Position numbers and translations under genes: made by a program. Of a DNA stretch of 64,000 nt, positions 27,718 to 36,599 are shown one piece after another. The notes beneath the pieces were generated by a model. That model searched no databases. It had not been told where the DNA came from and was given only the letters and a program-made list of their open reading frames with translations. Source of the DNA: Rothia koreensis (GTDB lineage Bacteria; Actinomycetota; Actinomycetes; Actinomycetales; Micrococcaceae); NCBI RefSeq assembly GCF_004136575.1, contig NZ_NOIQ01000001.1, positions 434,001 to 498,000 on the forward strand, written 5' to 3'. Each line of letters begins with the position of its first letter. Within the stretch, counting starts at the first letter, position 1.

Positions 27718-29235
27718 ATGACAACCGAAGCCATTAAGCCGACGGTGAGCGAAGACCGTCCCGTACGCGTACGCTTCTGCCCCTCACCGACCGGCACACC
27801 CCACGTGGGCATGGTCCGGACCGCTTTGTTCAATTGGGCTTATGCCCGTCACACGGGCGGGCGGCTCATCTTCCGCATCGAAGACACGGACGCGCAGCGG
27901 GACTCCGAAGAATCCTTCAACCAGGTCATTGAGTCGCTGCGGTGGCTGGGCATCGAATGGGACGAGGGGGTCGGCGTCGGAGGACCTCACGAGCCCTATC
28001 GGCAGTCCGAGAGGGGCGAGATCTACCAGGACGTCATCGGCCGCTTGAAGGACGCGGGCTATGTCTACGAGGACTTCTCGACTCCCCAGGAAGTCGAAGA
28101 GCGCCATCGTGCCAAGGGCGAGGACCCGAAGCTGGGCTACGACAACTTCGACCGTGATCTCACCGAGGAGCAGAAGGAAGGCTTCCGTGCTGAGGGGCGT
28201 GAACCGGTCTTGCGTCTGCGCATGCCGGACGAGGACATCACGTTCAACGATGTCGTTCGCGGGGAGATCACGTTCAAGGCCGGGTCCGTTCCGGACTATG
28301 TGGTGGTGCGGGCGAATGGCAACCCGTTGTACACGCTCGTCAACCCCGTGGACGACGCCCTGATGGGCATCACGCACGTGCTCCGGGGAGAGGACCTGTT
28401 GTCCTCGACGCCGCGTCAGATCGCCCTGTACAGGGCTCTGGTGGGCGTGGGGATCGCCGAATTCATCCCGGAATTCGGGCACCTGCCGTACGTCATGGGC
28501 CAGGGGAACAAGAAGCTCTCCAAGCGGGACCCGGAATCGAATCTCTTCCTCCTGCGGGACGAGGGATTCATCAAAGAAGGTCTGCTCAACTATCTTTCCC
28601 TCTTGGGTTGGTCGCTTTCCGCGGACGAAGACATCTTTACCGTGGATCAATTGGTCGAGAATTTCGATGTTCACGATGTCCTCGCCAACCCCGCTCGGTT
28701 CGATGTGAAGAAGGCCGAAGCGATCAATGGTCAGCACATTCGCATGCTCGATGCGGCTGATTTCGAAGAGCGTTTGTTGCCCTATCTGAGAGACGCCGGA
28801 ATCGTTGACGAGGAACTCAGCGACAGGGAACGGCAGATCCTGCACGAGGCGGCCCCCCTGGTCCAGGAAAGGATGCAGCTTCTCGGTGAGGCGCCCGGGC
28901 TCCTCGGGTTCCTCTTCCGCGGCGACCAGGAGATCGTCATCGCGGATGATGCGCGGAAGCAGCTCAAGGAATCCGCTCCGGACGTCCTGCGCGCCGCTCA
29001 CGAGGCGCTGTCGCAGCTCGAGAACTGGGAGAGCGCATCGATCGAGCAGTCGTTGCGTTCGGCCATCGTCGAGGGCCTGGAGATCAAGCCGCGCCTGGCC
29101 TTCGGCCCCGTTCGCATTGCCGTCTCGGGCGCGCGGATCTCGCCGCCCCTTTTCGAATCGCTCGAAATCCTCGGAAGGGAGTCCTCGTTGCGTCGGATCG
29201 ACGCCCTGATCCGGGACCTGGCGGACCGGTCCTGA
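27718..29235 (+). CDS. gltX: glutamyl-tRNA synthetase
   Basis: GltX is the class I synthetase that charges tRNA-Glu. In most actinobacteria, which lack GlnRS, it also mischarges tRNA-Gln for later amidation by GatCAB. The 505-residue protein has the HIGH-type motif HVGM at 29-32 within [11 protein letters not shown] and the KMSKS-type motif KLSKR at 266-270. The C-terminal anticodon-binding domain is complete. A tRNA-Gln and a tRNA-Glu lie immediately downstream. Start ATG 27718 has no strong ribosome site. Confidence 0.95.
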   Translation: MTTEAIKPTVSEDRPVRVRFCPSPTGTPHVGMVRTALFNWAYARHTGGRLIFRIEDTDAQRDSEESFNQVIESLRWLGIEWDEGVGVGGPHEPYRQSERGEIYQDVIGRLKDAGYVYEDFSTPQEVEERHRAKGEDPKLGYDNFDRDLTEEQKEGFRAEGREPVLRLRMPDEDITFNDVVRGEITFKAGSVPDYVVVRANGNPLYTLVNPVDDALMGITHVLRGEDLLSSTPRQIALYRALVGVGIAEFIPEFGHLPYVMGQGNKKLSKRDPESNLFLLRDEGFIKEGLLNYLSLLGWSLSADEDIFTVDQLVENFDVHDVLANPARFDVKKAEAINGQHIRMLDAADFEERLLPYLRDAGIVDEELSDRERQILHEAAPLVQERMQLLGEAPGLLGFLFRGDQEIVIADDARKQLKESAPDVLRAAHEALSQLENWESASIEQSLRSAIVEGLEIKPRLAFGPVRIAVSGARISPPLFESLEILGRESSLRRIDALIRDLADRS

Positions 29236-29254
29236 GGTTCCGGCCAGGCTGTCG

Positions 29255-29294
29255 CCGGTCGCGCGTCTCTCCGCCGGAGTAGGGGCGCGACCGG
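29255..29294 (+). terminator. hairpin terminator after gltX
   Basis: A 10-bp perfect stem CCGGTCGCGC/GCGCGACCGG (29255-29264 with 29285-29294) with a 20-base loop starts 19 bases after the gltX stop. The T content after it is low. Confidence 0.55.
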
Positions 29295-29408
29295 GTCGCC
29301 TGAGGGTGGCCGAGGCCACGTTGTGCGAGGTTGCGTGGGTCGGGTGGGGGCTGTAGAGTATTTACTCGTTGCGGAGATGAGGCCGGAAGGCCGAAACGCC
29401 GCAAACAG

Positions 29409-29480
29409 TGGGATATGGTGTAATTGGCAACACAGCGGTTTCTGGTACCGTCGTTCTAGGTTCGAGTCCTGGTATCCCAG
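29409..29480 (+). tRNA. tRNA-Gln (anticodon CUG)
   Basis: A 72-nt cloverleaf with acceptor TGGGATA/TATCCCA (the U1-A72 pair typical of tRNA-Gln) and discriminator G. The anticodon stem GCGGT/ACCGT encloses TTCTGGT, giving anticodon CTG. No CCA is encoded. It lies downstream of the synthetase likely to load it. Confidence 0.94.
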
Positions 29481-29531
29481 CGAACATAGCTCTGATATAA
29501 AAATCACGTGTTATGATTCACATCGGTCGAT

Positions 29532-29560
29532 TTGGAAACAAACTCCAGAGTGTGTAAGAT
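29532..29560 (+). promoter_or_regulatory. promoter for tRNA-Glu
   Basis: TTGGAA (29532-29537) and TAAGAT (29555-29560) are separated by exactly 17 bases in an AT-rich spacer between the two tRNA genes. Transcription would begin about 40 bases before tRNA-Glu. Confidence 0.6.
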
Positions 29561-29606
29561 AAATCGAGCGGTCACGAGGAAGACAGTAATTCCGAAATGA
29601 CATTCT

Positions 29607-29679
29607 GGCCCCATCGTATAGCGGCCTAGTACTCCGCCCTCTCACGGCGGCAACACCGGTTCGAATCCGGTTGGGGTCA
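29607..29679 (+). tRNA. tRNA-Glu (anticodon CUC)
   Basis: A 73-nt cloverleaf with acceptor GGCCCCA/TGGGGTC and discriminator A. The anticodon stem CCGCC/GGCGG encloses CTCTCAC, giving anticodon CTC. No CCA is encoded. A rho-independent terminator follows eight bases later. Confidence 0.96.
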
Positions 29680-29686
29680 CAGGTCA

Positions 29687-29719
29687 AAGAGCCCGGCACA
29701 ACAGTGCCGGGCTCTTTTT
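29687..29719 (+). terminator. rho-independent terminator after tRNA-Glu
   Basis: A 13-bp perfect stem AAGAGCCCGGCAC/GTGCCGGGCTCTT with loop AACA is followed by a T-rich tail. It is the clearest classical terminator in the window. Confidence 0.92.
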
Positions 29720-30028
29720 ATTGTCGGTCAGGGATTCGCCCCGATCATTCTGGATTCATGGACGATCGACGCAGCGTAGGGCCGAGCGGGCGGCGTGACC
29801 GAGTCGCAGGAGCGAATATCCTGGGCGAACCGAATTGCCGCTCCGGACCGAAGCCACTCCGCGCCCCGCCCGTCCGGCACGGCACAGACCCGCAAGCAGT
29901 GCCACCCAGACAGGCGGTGATGGTCCCGCAGGGACAGATCAGGGTTCCCGGAGGGACAACCGGGCCGCAGGGATCACGGAGTCGCGCAGAATCATGGGGG
30001 GAGTGAATTCTCCCGGCAGAGCGCGGAT
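29720..30028. other. gene-free stretch between tRNA-Glu and ndgR
   Basis: About 310 bases with no convincing gene on either strand; the frames present have skewed, Arg-rich translations typical of shadows. It lies after the tRNA-Glu terminator and beyond the ndgR stop. A few short G/C inverted repeats are present but no strong terminator. I see nothing functional in it. Confidence 0.5.
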
Positions 30029-30853
30029 CTACTGAGGAGCCCTGAGCGCTTCGGTCAGCTGACGGGCGGCCTGGGCGACGACGTCGGAATGCAGCCGACC
30101 GGGTTGGCGAGTCAGGCGCTCGATGGGTCCCGAGATGGAGACGGCCGCGATGACCTTGCCCGAGGGGTTGCGAACGGGCGCCGACACCGAGGCAATGCCG
30201 CGTTCGCGTTCACCGACCGACTGGGCCCAGCCGCGGCGTCGAACCGCGGAGAGAACCGTCGCGGAGAAGCGGGCCTGCCGAAGGCCTTCAAGGAGGCGAT
30301 TGTGGTCCTCCCAGGCGATGAGCACCTGAGCCGCCGAACCGGCTTTCATGGACAACTGGGTGCCCACGGGGATGGTGTCGCGCAGGCCAATGGGGCGCTC
30401 TGCTGATGCGACGCAAATGCGCCATTCGCCCTGGCGTCGATAGACCTGGGAAGATTCGCCCGTCAGATTCCTGAGCTGGTTGAGCACGGGGCCTGCCGCG
30501 GCAATCAGGCGGTCCTCGCCGGCGGCGGAGGCCAATTCGCCGAGCCGGGGCCCGAGAACGAACCGTCCCTGAACGTCTCGCGCGACCAGCCGATGATGGG
30601 CGAGGGCAACCGCCAGACGATGCGCCGTGGGTCGGGCGAGGCCGGTGGCCTCGACCAGCTGCGACAGGCTGGCCGGACCGGCCTCGAGGCAGTCCAGAAT
30701 ATGGGTGGCCTTGTCCAGAACCCCGACCCCGCTGGGGCGGGCCCGGACGGACATGGGGTTCGCGGTCCCCATGCCACCAAGAATCTCGTCGCTGCCCGAC
30801 GCGGCCTCGACGGTGGCAGGAGTGGTCTCGGAAAGTTCGCTCATACCCACCAT
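30029..30853 (-). CDS. ndgR: IclR family regulator NdgR/LtbR-like
   Basis: An IclR-type transcriptional regulator, 274 residues. An N-terminal winged helix lies at about 45-105 (LSQLVEATGLARPTAHRLAVAL, with the wing RFVLGPRLGELA). A C-terminal effector domain contains ISGPIERLTRQ near the end. It is divergent from leuC, the conserved position of NdgR (Streptomyces) and LtbR (Corynebacterium), which control leuCD and leucine-linked genes. Repression of leuCD and of itself is therefore the likely role. An N-terminal Met at position 4 is an alternative start. Confidence 0.88.
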   Translation of the reverse strand: MVGMSELSETTPATVEAASGSDEILGGMGTANPMSVRARPSGVGVLDKATHILDCLEAGPASLSQLVEATGLARPTAHRLAVALAHHRLVARDVQGRFVLGPRLGELASAAGEDRLIAAAGPVLNQLRNLTGESSQVYRRQGEWRICVASAERPIGLRDTIPVGTQLSMKAGSAAQVLIAWEDHNRLLEGLRQARFSATVLSAVRRRGWAQSVGERERGIASVSAPVRNPSGKVIAAVSISGPIERLTRQPGRLHSDVVAQAARQLTEALRAPQ

Positions 30854-30954
30854 AGTGAGTTCTCAAATACTGGAATGCAAGTCCACGTTCTGGAAGACCT
30901 GCGTGTTCGTGGGCAGAATGAGTTTCGCAAGCACACAGGAATTCGGAGGACAAC
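30854..30954. promoter_or_regulatory. ndgR-leuC divergent control region
   Basis: These 101 bases separate two divergent starts and must hold both promoters and the NdgR operator. CTGGAA occurs twice, at 30870-30875 and 30890-30895, exactly 20 bases (two helical turns) apart, which is a possible half-site pair. The leuC ribosome site GGAGGA lies close to the ATG. I cannot confirm the operator by eye. Confidence 0.45.
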
Positions 30955-32382
30955 ATGACGGATTCATCGGCCCGCCCCAGGACCCTGGCCGAGAAGGTTT
31001 GGGCCGACCATCGAGTCGTCGCGGGGCAGGATGGCAAACCCGATCTGATTTACATCGACCTGCACCTCGTTCACGAGGTGACCTCGCCCCAGGCATTCGA
31101 AGGGCTCCGCCTGGCCGGACGGCAGCTTCGCCGCCCGGACCTCACGATCGCGACGGAGGATCACAACACCCCGACGCAGGACATCTTTTCCCGCATTGCG
31201 GACGAGACCTCACGCCAGCAAATCGAGACCCTGCGCGCGAACGCCGAAGAATTCGGGGTCCGCATCCATTCGCTGGGTGATGAGGAGCAGGGGATCGTCC
31301 ACGTGGTCGGCCCCCAGCTCGGTCTGACCCAGCCCGGCATGACCGTGGTCTGCGGCGATTCCCACACGTCCACCCACGGGGCCTTCGGTGCCCTGGCCTT
31401 CGGTATCGGCACGAGCGAGGTCGAGCACGTCATGGCCACCCAGACGCTCTCGCTGGCGCCGTTCAAGACCATGGCCATCACGGTCAACGGCCACCTCCGC
31501 CCCGGGGTCACGGCGAAGGACATCATTCTGGCCGTGATCGCCAAGATCGGCACCGGCGGGGGACAAGGATACGTCCTCGAATACCGCGGAACCGCGATCG
31601 AAGAACTGTCGATGGAAGGGCGGATGACGATCTGCAACATGTCCATCGAGGCGGGTGCCAGGGCCGGCATGGTCGCTCCGGACCAGACGACGTTCGACTA
31701 CGTCCGCGAACGGCCTCACGCGCCACAGGGTGAGGACTGGGACCGGGCCGTCGAGTATTGGCAGTCCCTGCGCACGGACGAGGGCGCAGTCTTCGACCGA
31801 GAAGTCACGATCGATGGCAACGAGCTCGAGCCGTTCGTGACGTGGGGGACGAACCCCGGCCAGGGCGTACCCCTGTCGGAATGCGTCCCCGATCCCGAGG
31901 ACGCTGCCGACGAGGGATCCAAGGCGTCCGCGGCCAAGGCGTTGGAGTACATGGACCTGAAGGCCGGTACCCCGATGAAGGACATCGCTGTGGACACCGT
32001 GTTCCTGGGGTCGTGCACCAACTCCCGCATCGAGGATCTGAGGGCCGCGGCCGAGATTCTCAAAGGCCGGTCCAAGGCCGAGAATGTGCGCATGATGGTG
32101 GTCCCCGGATCTGCGCGCGTGCGTCTCCAGGCCGAGGAGGAGGGCCTGGACCAGGTCTTCAAGGAATTCGGCGCCGACTGGAGGTTTGCCGGCTGCTCGA
32201 TGTGCCTGGGGATGAACCCGGACCAGCTCGCACCCGGCGAGCGGTGCGCGTCGACGTCCAACCGAAATTTCGAAGGCCGACAAGGCAAGGGCGGGCGCAC
32301 GCATCTCGTGTCGCCCCTCGTGGCGGCCGCGACGGCCGTCAGAGGGACACTGAGCTCGCCCTCGGACCTGACCGACGCATAG
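30955..32382 (+). CDS. leuC: 3-isopropylmalate dehydratase, large subunit
   Basis: LeuC with LeuD isomerises 2-isopropylmalate to 3-isopropylmalate. The 475-residue protein is an aconitase-family subunit with the three 4Fe-4S cysteines at C354 (FLGSCTNSR), C414 and C417 ([13 protein letters not shown]). The N-terminal [20 protein letters not shown] and [20 protein letters not shown] segments are typical. Start ATG 30955 follows GGAGGA. leuD begins 12 bases after its stop with its own AGGAGG site. Regulation by the divergent NdgR is expected. Confidence 0.97.
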   Translation: MTDSSARPRTLAEKVWADHRVVAGQDGKPDLIYIDLHLVHEVTSPQAFEGLRLAGRQLRRPDLTIATEDHNTPTQDIFSRIADETSRQQIETLRANAEEFGVRIHSLGDEEQGIVHVVGPQLGLTQPGMTVVCGDSHTSTHGAFGALAFGIGTSEVEHVMATQTLSLAPFKTMAITVNGHLRPGVTAKDIILAVIAKIGTGGGQGYVLEYRGTAIEELSMEGRMTICNMSIEAGARAGMVAPDQTTFDYVRERPHAPQGEDWDRAVEYWQSLRTDEGAVFDREVTIDGNELEPFVTWGTNPGQGVPLSECVPDPEDAADEGSKASAAKALEYMDLKAGTPMKDIAVDTVFLGSCTNSRIEDLRAAAEILKGRSKAENVRMMVVPGSARVRLQAEEEGLDQVFKEFGADWRFAGCSMCLGMNPDQLAPGERCASTSNRNFEGRQGKGGRTHLVSPLVAAATAVRGTLSSPSDLTDA

Positions 32383-32394
32383 GAGGAGAACCCG

Positions 32395-32994
32395 ATGGAA
32401 CCCATCACTACCCATACCGGCGTCGCCGCCCCGTTGCGCGCGTCGAACGTGGACACCGACCAGATCATCCCGGCCGTCTACCTCAAGCGCATCACCAAGA
32501 CCGGGTTCGACGACGCCCTGTTTGCCGGGTGGCGCAAGGACCCCGAATTCGTGCTCAACCAGGAGCCCTATCGGAATGCCTCCGTGCTGGTCGCAGGGCC
32601 GGACTTCGGCACGGGATCTTCCCGTGAGCACGCCGTCTGGGCGCTCAAGGATTACGGCTTCCGGGTGGTGCTCTCGCCCCGATTCGCTGACATCTTCCGA
32701 GGCAACTCCGGCAAACAGGGGCTGGTGGCAGCCCAGGTGGATCAGCAGGACATCGAGTTGATCTGGAAGTCCATCGAGGAGAACCCGGGAATGGAGGTGA
32801 CGGTCGATCTCGAAGGGAGAACCGTCACCTGTGGGTCGCTCGTGGTGCCGTTCCAGATCGATGAGTACACCCGGTGGCGGCTCATGGAAGGACTCGATGA
32901 CATCTCCCTGACGCTTCAGCAGGAGAGCGACATCACGGAGTTCGAGCAGACGCGCCCCGAGTTCAAACCTCGTACGCTACCGGCGAAGTCCTGA
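32395..32994 (+). CDS. leuD: 3-isopropylmalate dehydratase, small subunit
   Basis: LeuD is the swivelling domain partner of LeuC in leucine synthesis. The 199-residue protein has the family motifs [17 protein letters not shown] near the N-terminus, [17 protein letters not shown] (substrate-binding Ser/Arg loop) and [11 protein letters not shown]. Start ATG 32395 follows AGGAGGAGAA. It is the second gene of leuCD; murA starts 236 bases later behind its own promoter. Confidence 0.96.
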   Translation: MEPITTHTGVAAPLRASNVDTDQIIPAVYLKRITKTGFDDALFAGWRKDPEFVLNQEPYRNASVLVAGPDFGTGSSREHAVWALKDYGFRVVLSPRFADIFRGNSGKQGLVAAQVDQQDIELIWKSIEENPGMEVTVDLEGRTVTCGSLVVPFQIDEYTRWRLMEGLDDISLTLQQESDITEFEQTRPEFKPRTLPAKS

Positions 32995-33060
32995 GCGGGG
33001 TACGACAGAAACAGCGCTCGGTCCACGCTCACGCCGTGCGTATGACGGGTCGAGACCGCC

Positions 33061-33072
33061 GATCACGTGATC
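33061..33072. repeat. 12-bp palindrome GATCACGTGATC upstream of murA
   Basis: A perfect palindrome 67 bases after leuD and 52 bases before the murA -35 box. It could be an operator, but nothing in the window shows which protein would bind it. Confidence 0.35.
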
Positions 33073-33123
33073 AACAGCCGGGGTCCGGTATCGTGTTCGC
33101 TGCACCATTGAGGCAGCAGAAAT

Positions 33124-33152
33124 TTGACTGCCCGATGGTGCCGTAAAATAGT
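33124..33152 (+). promoter_or_regulatory. promoter of murA
   Basis: TTGACT (33124-33129) and AATAGT (33147-33152) are 17 bases apart. Transcription would begin near 33159, where an in-frame ATG lies. The MurA family core starts later, at 33231. Confidence 0.5.
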
Positions 33153-33230
33153 TCTAGAATGCGTGTCACTTGCGGACACGTAGGAATCACGGGGACCGCT
33201 GAGGTCCAAAGACACGAAGATTGGAACTTT

Positions 33231-34562
33231 ATGATCGGCGCATTGCACATTGAAGGCGGCGAACCGCTCCGCGGAGAAGTGACGGTTCGCGGGGCCAAGA
33301 ATCTTGTCCCCAAAGCCATGGTGGCCGCCTTGCTCGGTGCAACGCCGTCGGTGCTTCGCAGCGTACCGGAGATCAAGGACGTCAACGTCGTGACGGATCT
33401 TCTGTCCCTCCACGGGGTCACGGTCGGCAAGGACCCGGAGAACGGCGATCTGAGCCTGGACCCCACGAACGTGTCCGTGGCCCGCCATGCGGACATCGAT
33501 GCACATGCGGGGGATTCCCGTATCCCGATTCTGCTGTGCGGTCCGTTGCTTCACGCCATCGGCGAAGCCTTCATTCCTGATCTCGGCGGTTGCAAGATTG
33601 GCGATCGGCCGATCGATTACCATCTCGAAGTTCTCAGGAACTTCGGTGCAGAGGTCAACAAGCTTCCCTCGGGTATCCGCATGACGGCCCCGAAGGGGCT
33701 CAAGGGCGCCAAGATCGACCTGCCCTACCCCTCGGTCGGAGCAACGGAGCAGGTGCTCCTGACGGCGACCCGCGCCGAGGGCAACACCGAATTGCGTGGC
33801 GCGGCCACCGAACCCGAGATCATGGATCTCATCGCGATCCTGCAGAAGATGGGCGCCATCATCACGGTCCAGACCGACCGCGTCATCCATATCGAGGGTG
33901 TGCCCCATCTGAGCGGATACAACCATCGTGCCCTGCCCGATCGCATCGAGGCGGCTTCCTGGGGGTCGGCAGCGCTGGCGACCGGGGGCGACATCTTCGT
34001 CCGGGGCGCCCACCAGTCGGACATGATGGCCTACCTCAACACCTTCCGGAAGATCGGTGGCGGTCTGGACATCACCGACGAAGGAATTCGCTTCTACCAC
34101 CCGGGCGGCAAGCTGAACTCGCTCATCGTCGAGACCAATGTGCATCCCGGATTCATGACCGACTGGCAGCAGCCGCTCGTCGTGGCCCTGACCCAGGCGG
34201 ACGGCGTCTCCATCGTCCACGAGACAGTGTACGAGAACCGGTTCGGTTTCACGGGTGCTCTGAACCGGATGGGAGCGTCCATCCAGCTGCACCGCGAATG
34301 CCTCGGATCCGTGCCCTGCCGTTTCGGCCAGCGCAACTTCCTGCATTCCGCGGTGATCTCCGGTCCGACGCCGCTGCACGGTTCCGACATCAACATTCCC
34401 GACCTCCGCGGCGGCTTCAGCCACCTGATCGCCGCCCTGGCTGCGGAGGGACAGTCGCACGTGACCGGCGTCGAACTGATCAACCGTGGGTACGAGCGAT
34501 TCGTGGAGAAGCTCGAGGGTCTCGGGGCCCAGTTCGACCTCGAGACGATGGCGGCCAAGTAA
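33231..34562 (+). CDS. murA: UDP-N-acetylglucosamine 1-carboxyvinyltransferase
   Basis: MurA transfers enolpyruvate from PEP to UDP-GlcNAc, the first committed step of peptidoglycan synthesis. From ATG 33231 it is 443 residues, beginning MIGALHIEGGEPLRGEV followed by RGAKN (Lys/Asn that bind substrate). The catalytic cysteine is C121 in GGCKIGDRPIDYH, so fosfomycin sensitivity would be expected for this enzyme. The frame extends in phase to ATG 33159, which coincides with the predicted transcription start. A 24-residue N-terminal extension on a leaderless mRNA is therefore possible. It is followed closely by plsC and gpsA. Confidence 0.94.
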   Translation: MIGALHIEGGEPLRGEVTVRGAKNLVPKAMVAALLGATPSVLRSVPEIKDVNVVTDLLSLHGVTVGKDPENGDLSLDPTNVSVARHADIDAHAGDSRIPILLCGPLLHAIGEAFIPDLGGCKIGDRPIDYHLEVLRNFGAEVNKLPSGIRMTAPKGLKGAKIDLPYPSVGATEQVLLTATRAEGNTELRGAATEPEIMDLIAILQKMGAIITVQTDRVIHIEGVPHLSGYNHRALPDRIEAASWGSAALATGGDIFVRGAHQSDMMAYLNTFRKIGGGLDITDEGIRFYHPGGKLNSLIVETNVHPGFMTDWQQPLVVALTQADGVSIVHETVYENRFGFTGALNRMGASIQLHRECLGSVPCRFGQRNFLHSAVISGPTPLHGSDINIPDLRGGFSHLIAALAAEGQSHVTGVELINRGYERFVEKLEGLGAQFDLETMAAK

Positions 34563-34564
34563 GG

Positions 34565-35377
34565 ATGTCGACGGACGAGCGCAAGTCACCGGGCACGTCG
34601 CGAAAGACCCGTCCAATCAGGACGACGACGCCGAGCAAGAGCGGCGACCGCCTCTTTCGCTGTGTCGCCTTCGGGGTGCGCCACGTCTTGGACCTCATGT
34701 TGTCCAAGACGTGGACCGGCACCGAGAAGCTTCGGCGCGACGAGGGCTACATCGTCGTGGCGAACCACGTGACGGAGATCGACCCCACGTCCGTGGCGTA
34801 TCCCGTGTACATGACGGGCACGATACCTCGGTTCCTGGCCAAGGAATCGCTGTTCCGCGTCCCCGTGCTCGGAACGGTGCTCAGCCGGACGGCGCAAATT
34901 CCCGTGTTCCGAGGGTCGATGGAAGCCAAGAAGTCCTTGGAGAGCGCACGCGCGGTGATCGACGCCGGCGGTGCGGTTCTCATCTACCCCGAGGGGACAC
35001 TGACCAAGGACCCCGACCTGTGGCCCATGGCGGGGCGGACCGGTGCGGCCCGGCTGGCCATGGCCACCGGCGCTCCCGTGATTCCCATAGCCCACTGGGG
35101 TGACCAGGAATTCCTGGCACCGAAGGCGACGCGTCCGCGGCCGTTCCCGCGGAAGCACGTCCACGTTCTGGTCGGTGACCCGCTGGACCTGTCGGATCTG
35201 CGCGGTGAGGACCGCACGGATCACGTGAGCCAGCAGGCCCTGGCCGAAGCAACGGACCGTATGATGGACGCACTGACGTCGCTCGTCGAGCAATTGAGGG
35301 GCGAAAAGGCCCCGGACGGTCGGTGGGATCCTCGCCTGAAACAGCGGGTGCCCAGAACGCGAACGAACGAGGAATAA
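34565..35377 (+). CDS. plsC: 1-acyl-sn-glycerol-3-phosphate acyltransferase family protein
   Basis: A glycerolipid acyltransferase that makes phosphatidic acid from lysophosphatidic acid. The 270-residue protein carries the catalytic HX4D motif (H68-VTEI-D73), then PVFRGS, and the glycerol-phosphate motif YPEGTLTKD. The N-terminal 30 residues are basic and the protein is probably membrane-associated. The ATG at 34565 is three bases after the murA stop, so the genes are coupled. Its place just before gpsA, which makes glycerol-3-phosphate, fits phospholipid synthesis. Other acyl acceptors cannot be excluded. Confidence 0.88.
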   Translation: MSTDERKSPGTSRKTRPIRTTTPSKSGDRLFRCVAFGVRHVLDLMLSKTWTGTEKLRRDEGYIVVANHVTEIDPTSVAYPVYMTGTIPRFLAKESLFRVPVLGTVLSRTAQIPVFRGSMEAKKSLESARAVIDAGGAVLIYPEGTLTKDPDLWPMAGRTGAARLAMATGAPVIPIAHWGDQEFLAPKATRPRPFPRKHVHVLVGDPLDLSDLRGEDRTDHVSQQALAEATDRMMDALTSLVEQLRGEKAPDGRWDPRLKQRVPRTRTNEE

Positions 35378-35433
35378 CGCGGATCCGGCCCACGCCGGCC
35401 GTACCGCAACGGCAATCGACCGGAAGGAACATC

Positions 35434-36546
35434 GTGAGCGAGACCGTTCGAGCCCCAACAGTTCCCCCGACCGTCCCGACGCCGCGCAAGGTTGCGGTCC
35501 TCGGTGCGGGCAGCTGGGGGACCGCGTTCGCGAAGATTGCAGCCGACGCCGCGCGAGTCGATGCGGACAGCGACCCTTCCTGGAAGGTCGTGCTCTGGGG
35601 GCGTGACGAAGCCGCCATGAACCTCATGGCCGAAACCGGAACCAACGACCGGTATTTTCCCAACGTGCGTCTGCCCGGGAACCTCGAGTTCACCGCGAAC
35701 CAACGCGAGGCCCTGACCGGCGCCGACGTCGTCGTTCTGGCACTGCCTGCCCAAGTCCTGCGTGACCAACTGGTGTCCGTCGCCGACGCCGTCCCCGAGG
35801 AGGCCGTGCTCGTGTCCCTGGCCAAGGGCCTCGAGCGCGGGACGGGGCTGCGCATGTCCGAAGTCATCGCAGAGGCACTGCCCGGAAGCGAGGGGCGGAT
35901 CGCCGTGCTCTCCGGGCCGAACCTGGCCCGCGAGATCATCCAGGAGCAGCCGACCGCGTCGGTGGTGGCCGCGGTCTCGGACCCCTCTGCCGGCATGGTG
36001 AGCCGTGTCTGTGCGACGCCGTACTTTCGCCCTTATACGTCGGCGGACGTGGTCGGCGTCGAGATCGGGGGCCTGGTCAAGAACGTCATCGCCCTGTGCG
36101 TGGGAATCTGCGAGGGGCGTGACTACGGGGACAACTCCAAGGCCTCGATCATGACCCGCGGACTCGCTGAGACGACGCGGCTGGCGAGCGCGCTCGGGGG
36201 AAGACCTGAGACCCTGGCCGGGCTGGCAGGGATGGGCGACCTCGTGGCGACCTGTTCTTCTCCCTTGTCACGCAACCACACGGCGGGTCGACTCCTTGCC
36301 CTGGGACTCAGCGTGGAGGAAGTCTCCGCACGCATGACGCAGACCGCAGAGGGCATCAAATCTGCTCCTGTGGTCAGAGACCTGGCCCGGCGCCACGGCG
36401 TCGAAATGCCGATCGTCGAAGCCGTGACCTCCGTGTTGGCCGGCGAGATCACCGTGGACCAGCTCCAGCCGATGCTGCTGGGTCGTCGACTCAAGGCCGA
36501 GACCCCGCACGGCGGCCCCGAAGGAACCAACGCTCCCGGCCAGTAG
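35434..36546 (+). CDS. gpsA: glycerol-3-phosphate dehydrogenase (NAD(P)+)
   Basis: GpsA reduces dihydroxyacetone phosphate to glycerol-3-phosphate for phospholipid synthesis. The 370-residue form has the dinucleotide motif GAGSWG (24-29). The family segments LSGPNLAREI, the catalytic Lys region EIGGLVKNVIALCVGICEG and GDLVATCSSPLSRNH follow. I chose GTG 35434 because GGAAGGAAC lies just upstream; the frame from 35323 starts inside plsC and adds unrelated sequence. It is in a run of envelope genes (murA, plsC, gpsA, ddl). Confidence 0.95.
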   Translation: MSETVRAPTVPPTVPTPRKVAVLGAGSWGTAFAKIAADAARVDADSDPSWKVVLWGRDEAAMNLMAETGTNDRYFPNVRLPGNLEFTANQREALTGADVVVLALPAQVLRDQLVSVADAVPEEAVLVSLAKGLERGTGLRMSEVIAEALPGSEGRIAVLSGPNLAREIIQEQPTASVVAAVSDPSAGMVSRVCATPYFRPYTSADVVGVEIGGLVKNVIALCVGICEGRDYGDNSKASIMTRGLAETTRLASALGGRPETLAGLAGMGDLVATCSSPLSRNHTAGRLLALGLSVEEVSARMTQTAEGIKSAPVVRDLARRHGVEMPIVEAVTSVLAGEITVDQLQPMLLGRRLKAETPHGGPEGTNAPGQ

Positions 36547-36599
36547 TATGGCCCGAAACTCCTGAGACCATCAGACCCCAAGACCTCGAGAGAGAGCCC

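Noticed and set aside
33063-34616. A 517-residue leftward frame covering murA
   Set aside because: It is antisense to MurA, which has the full catalytic set; the translation shows no family features.
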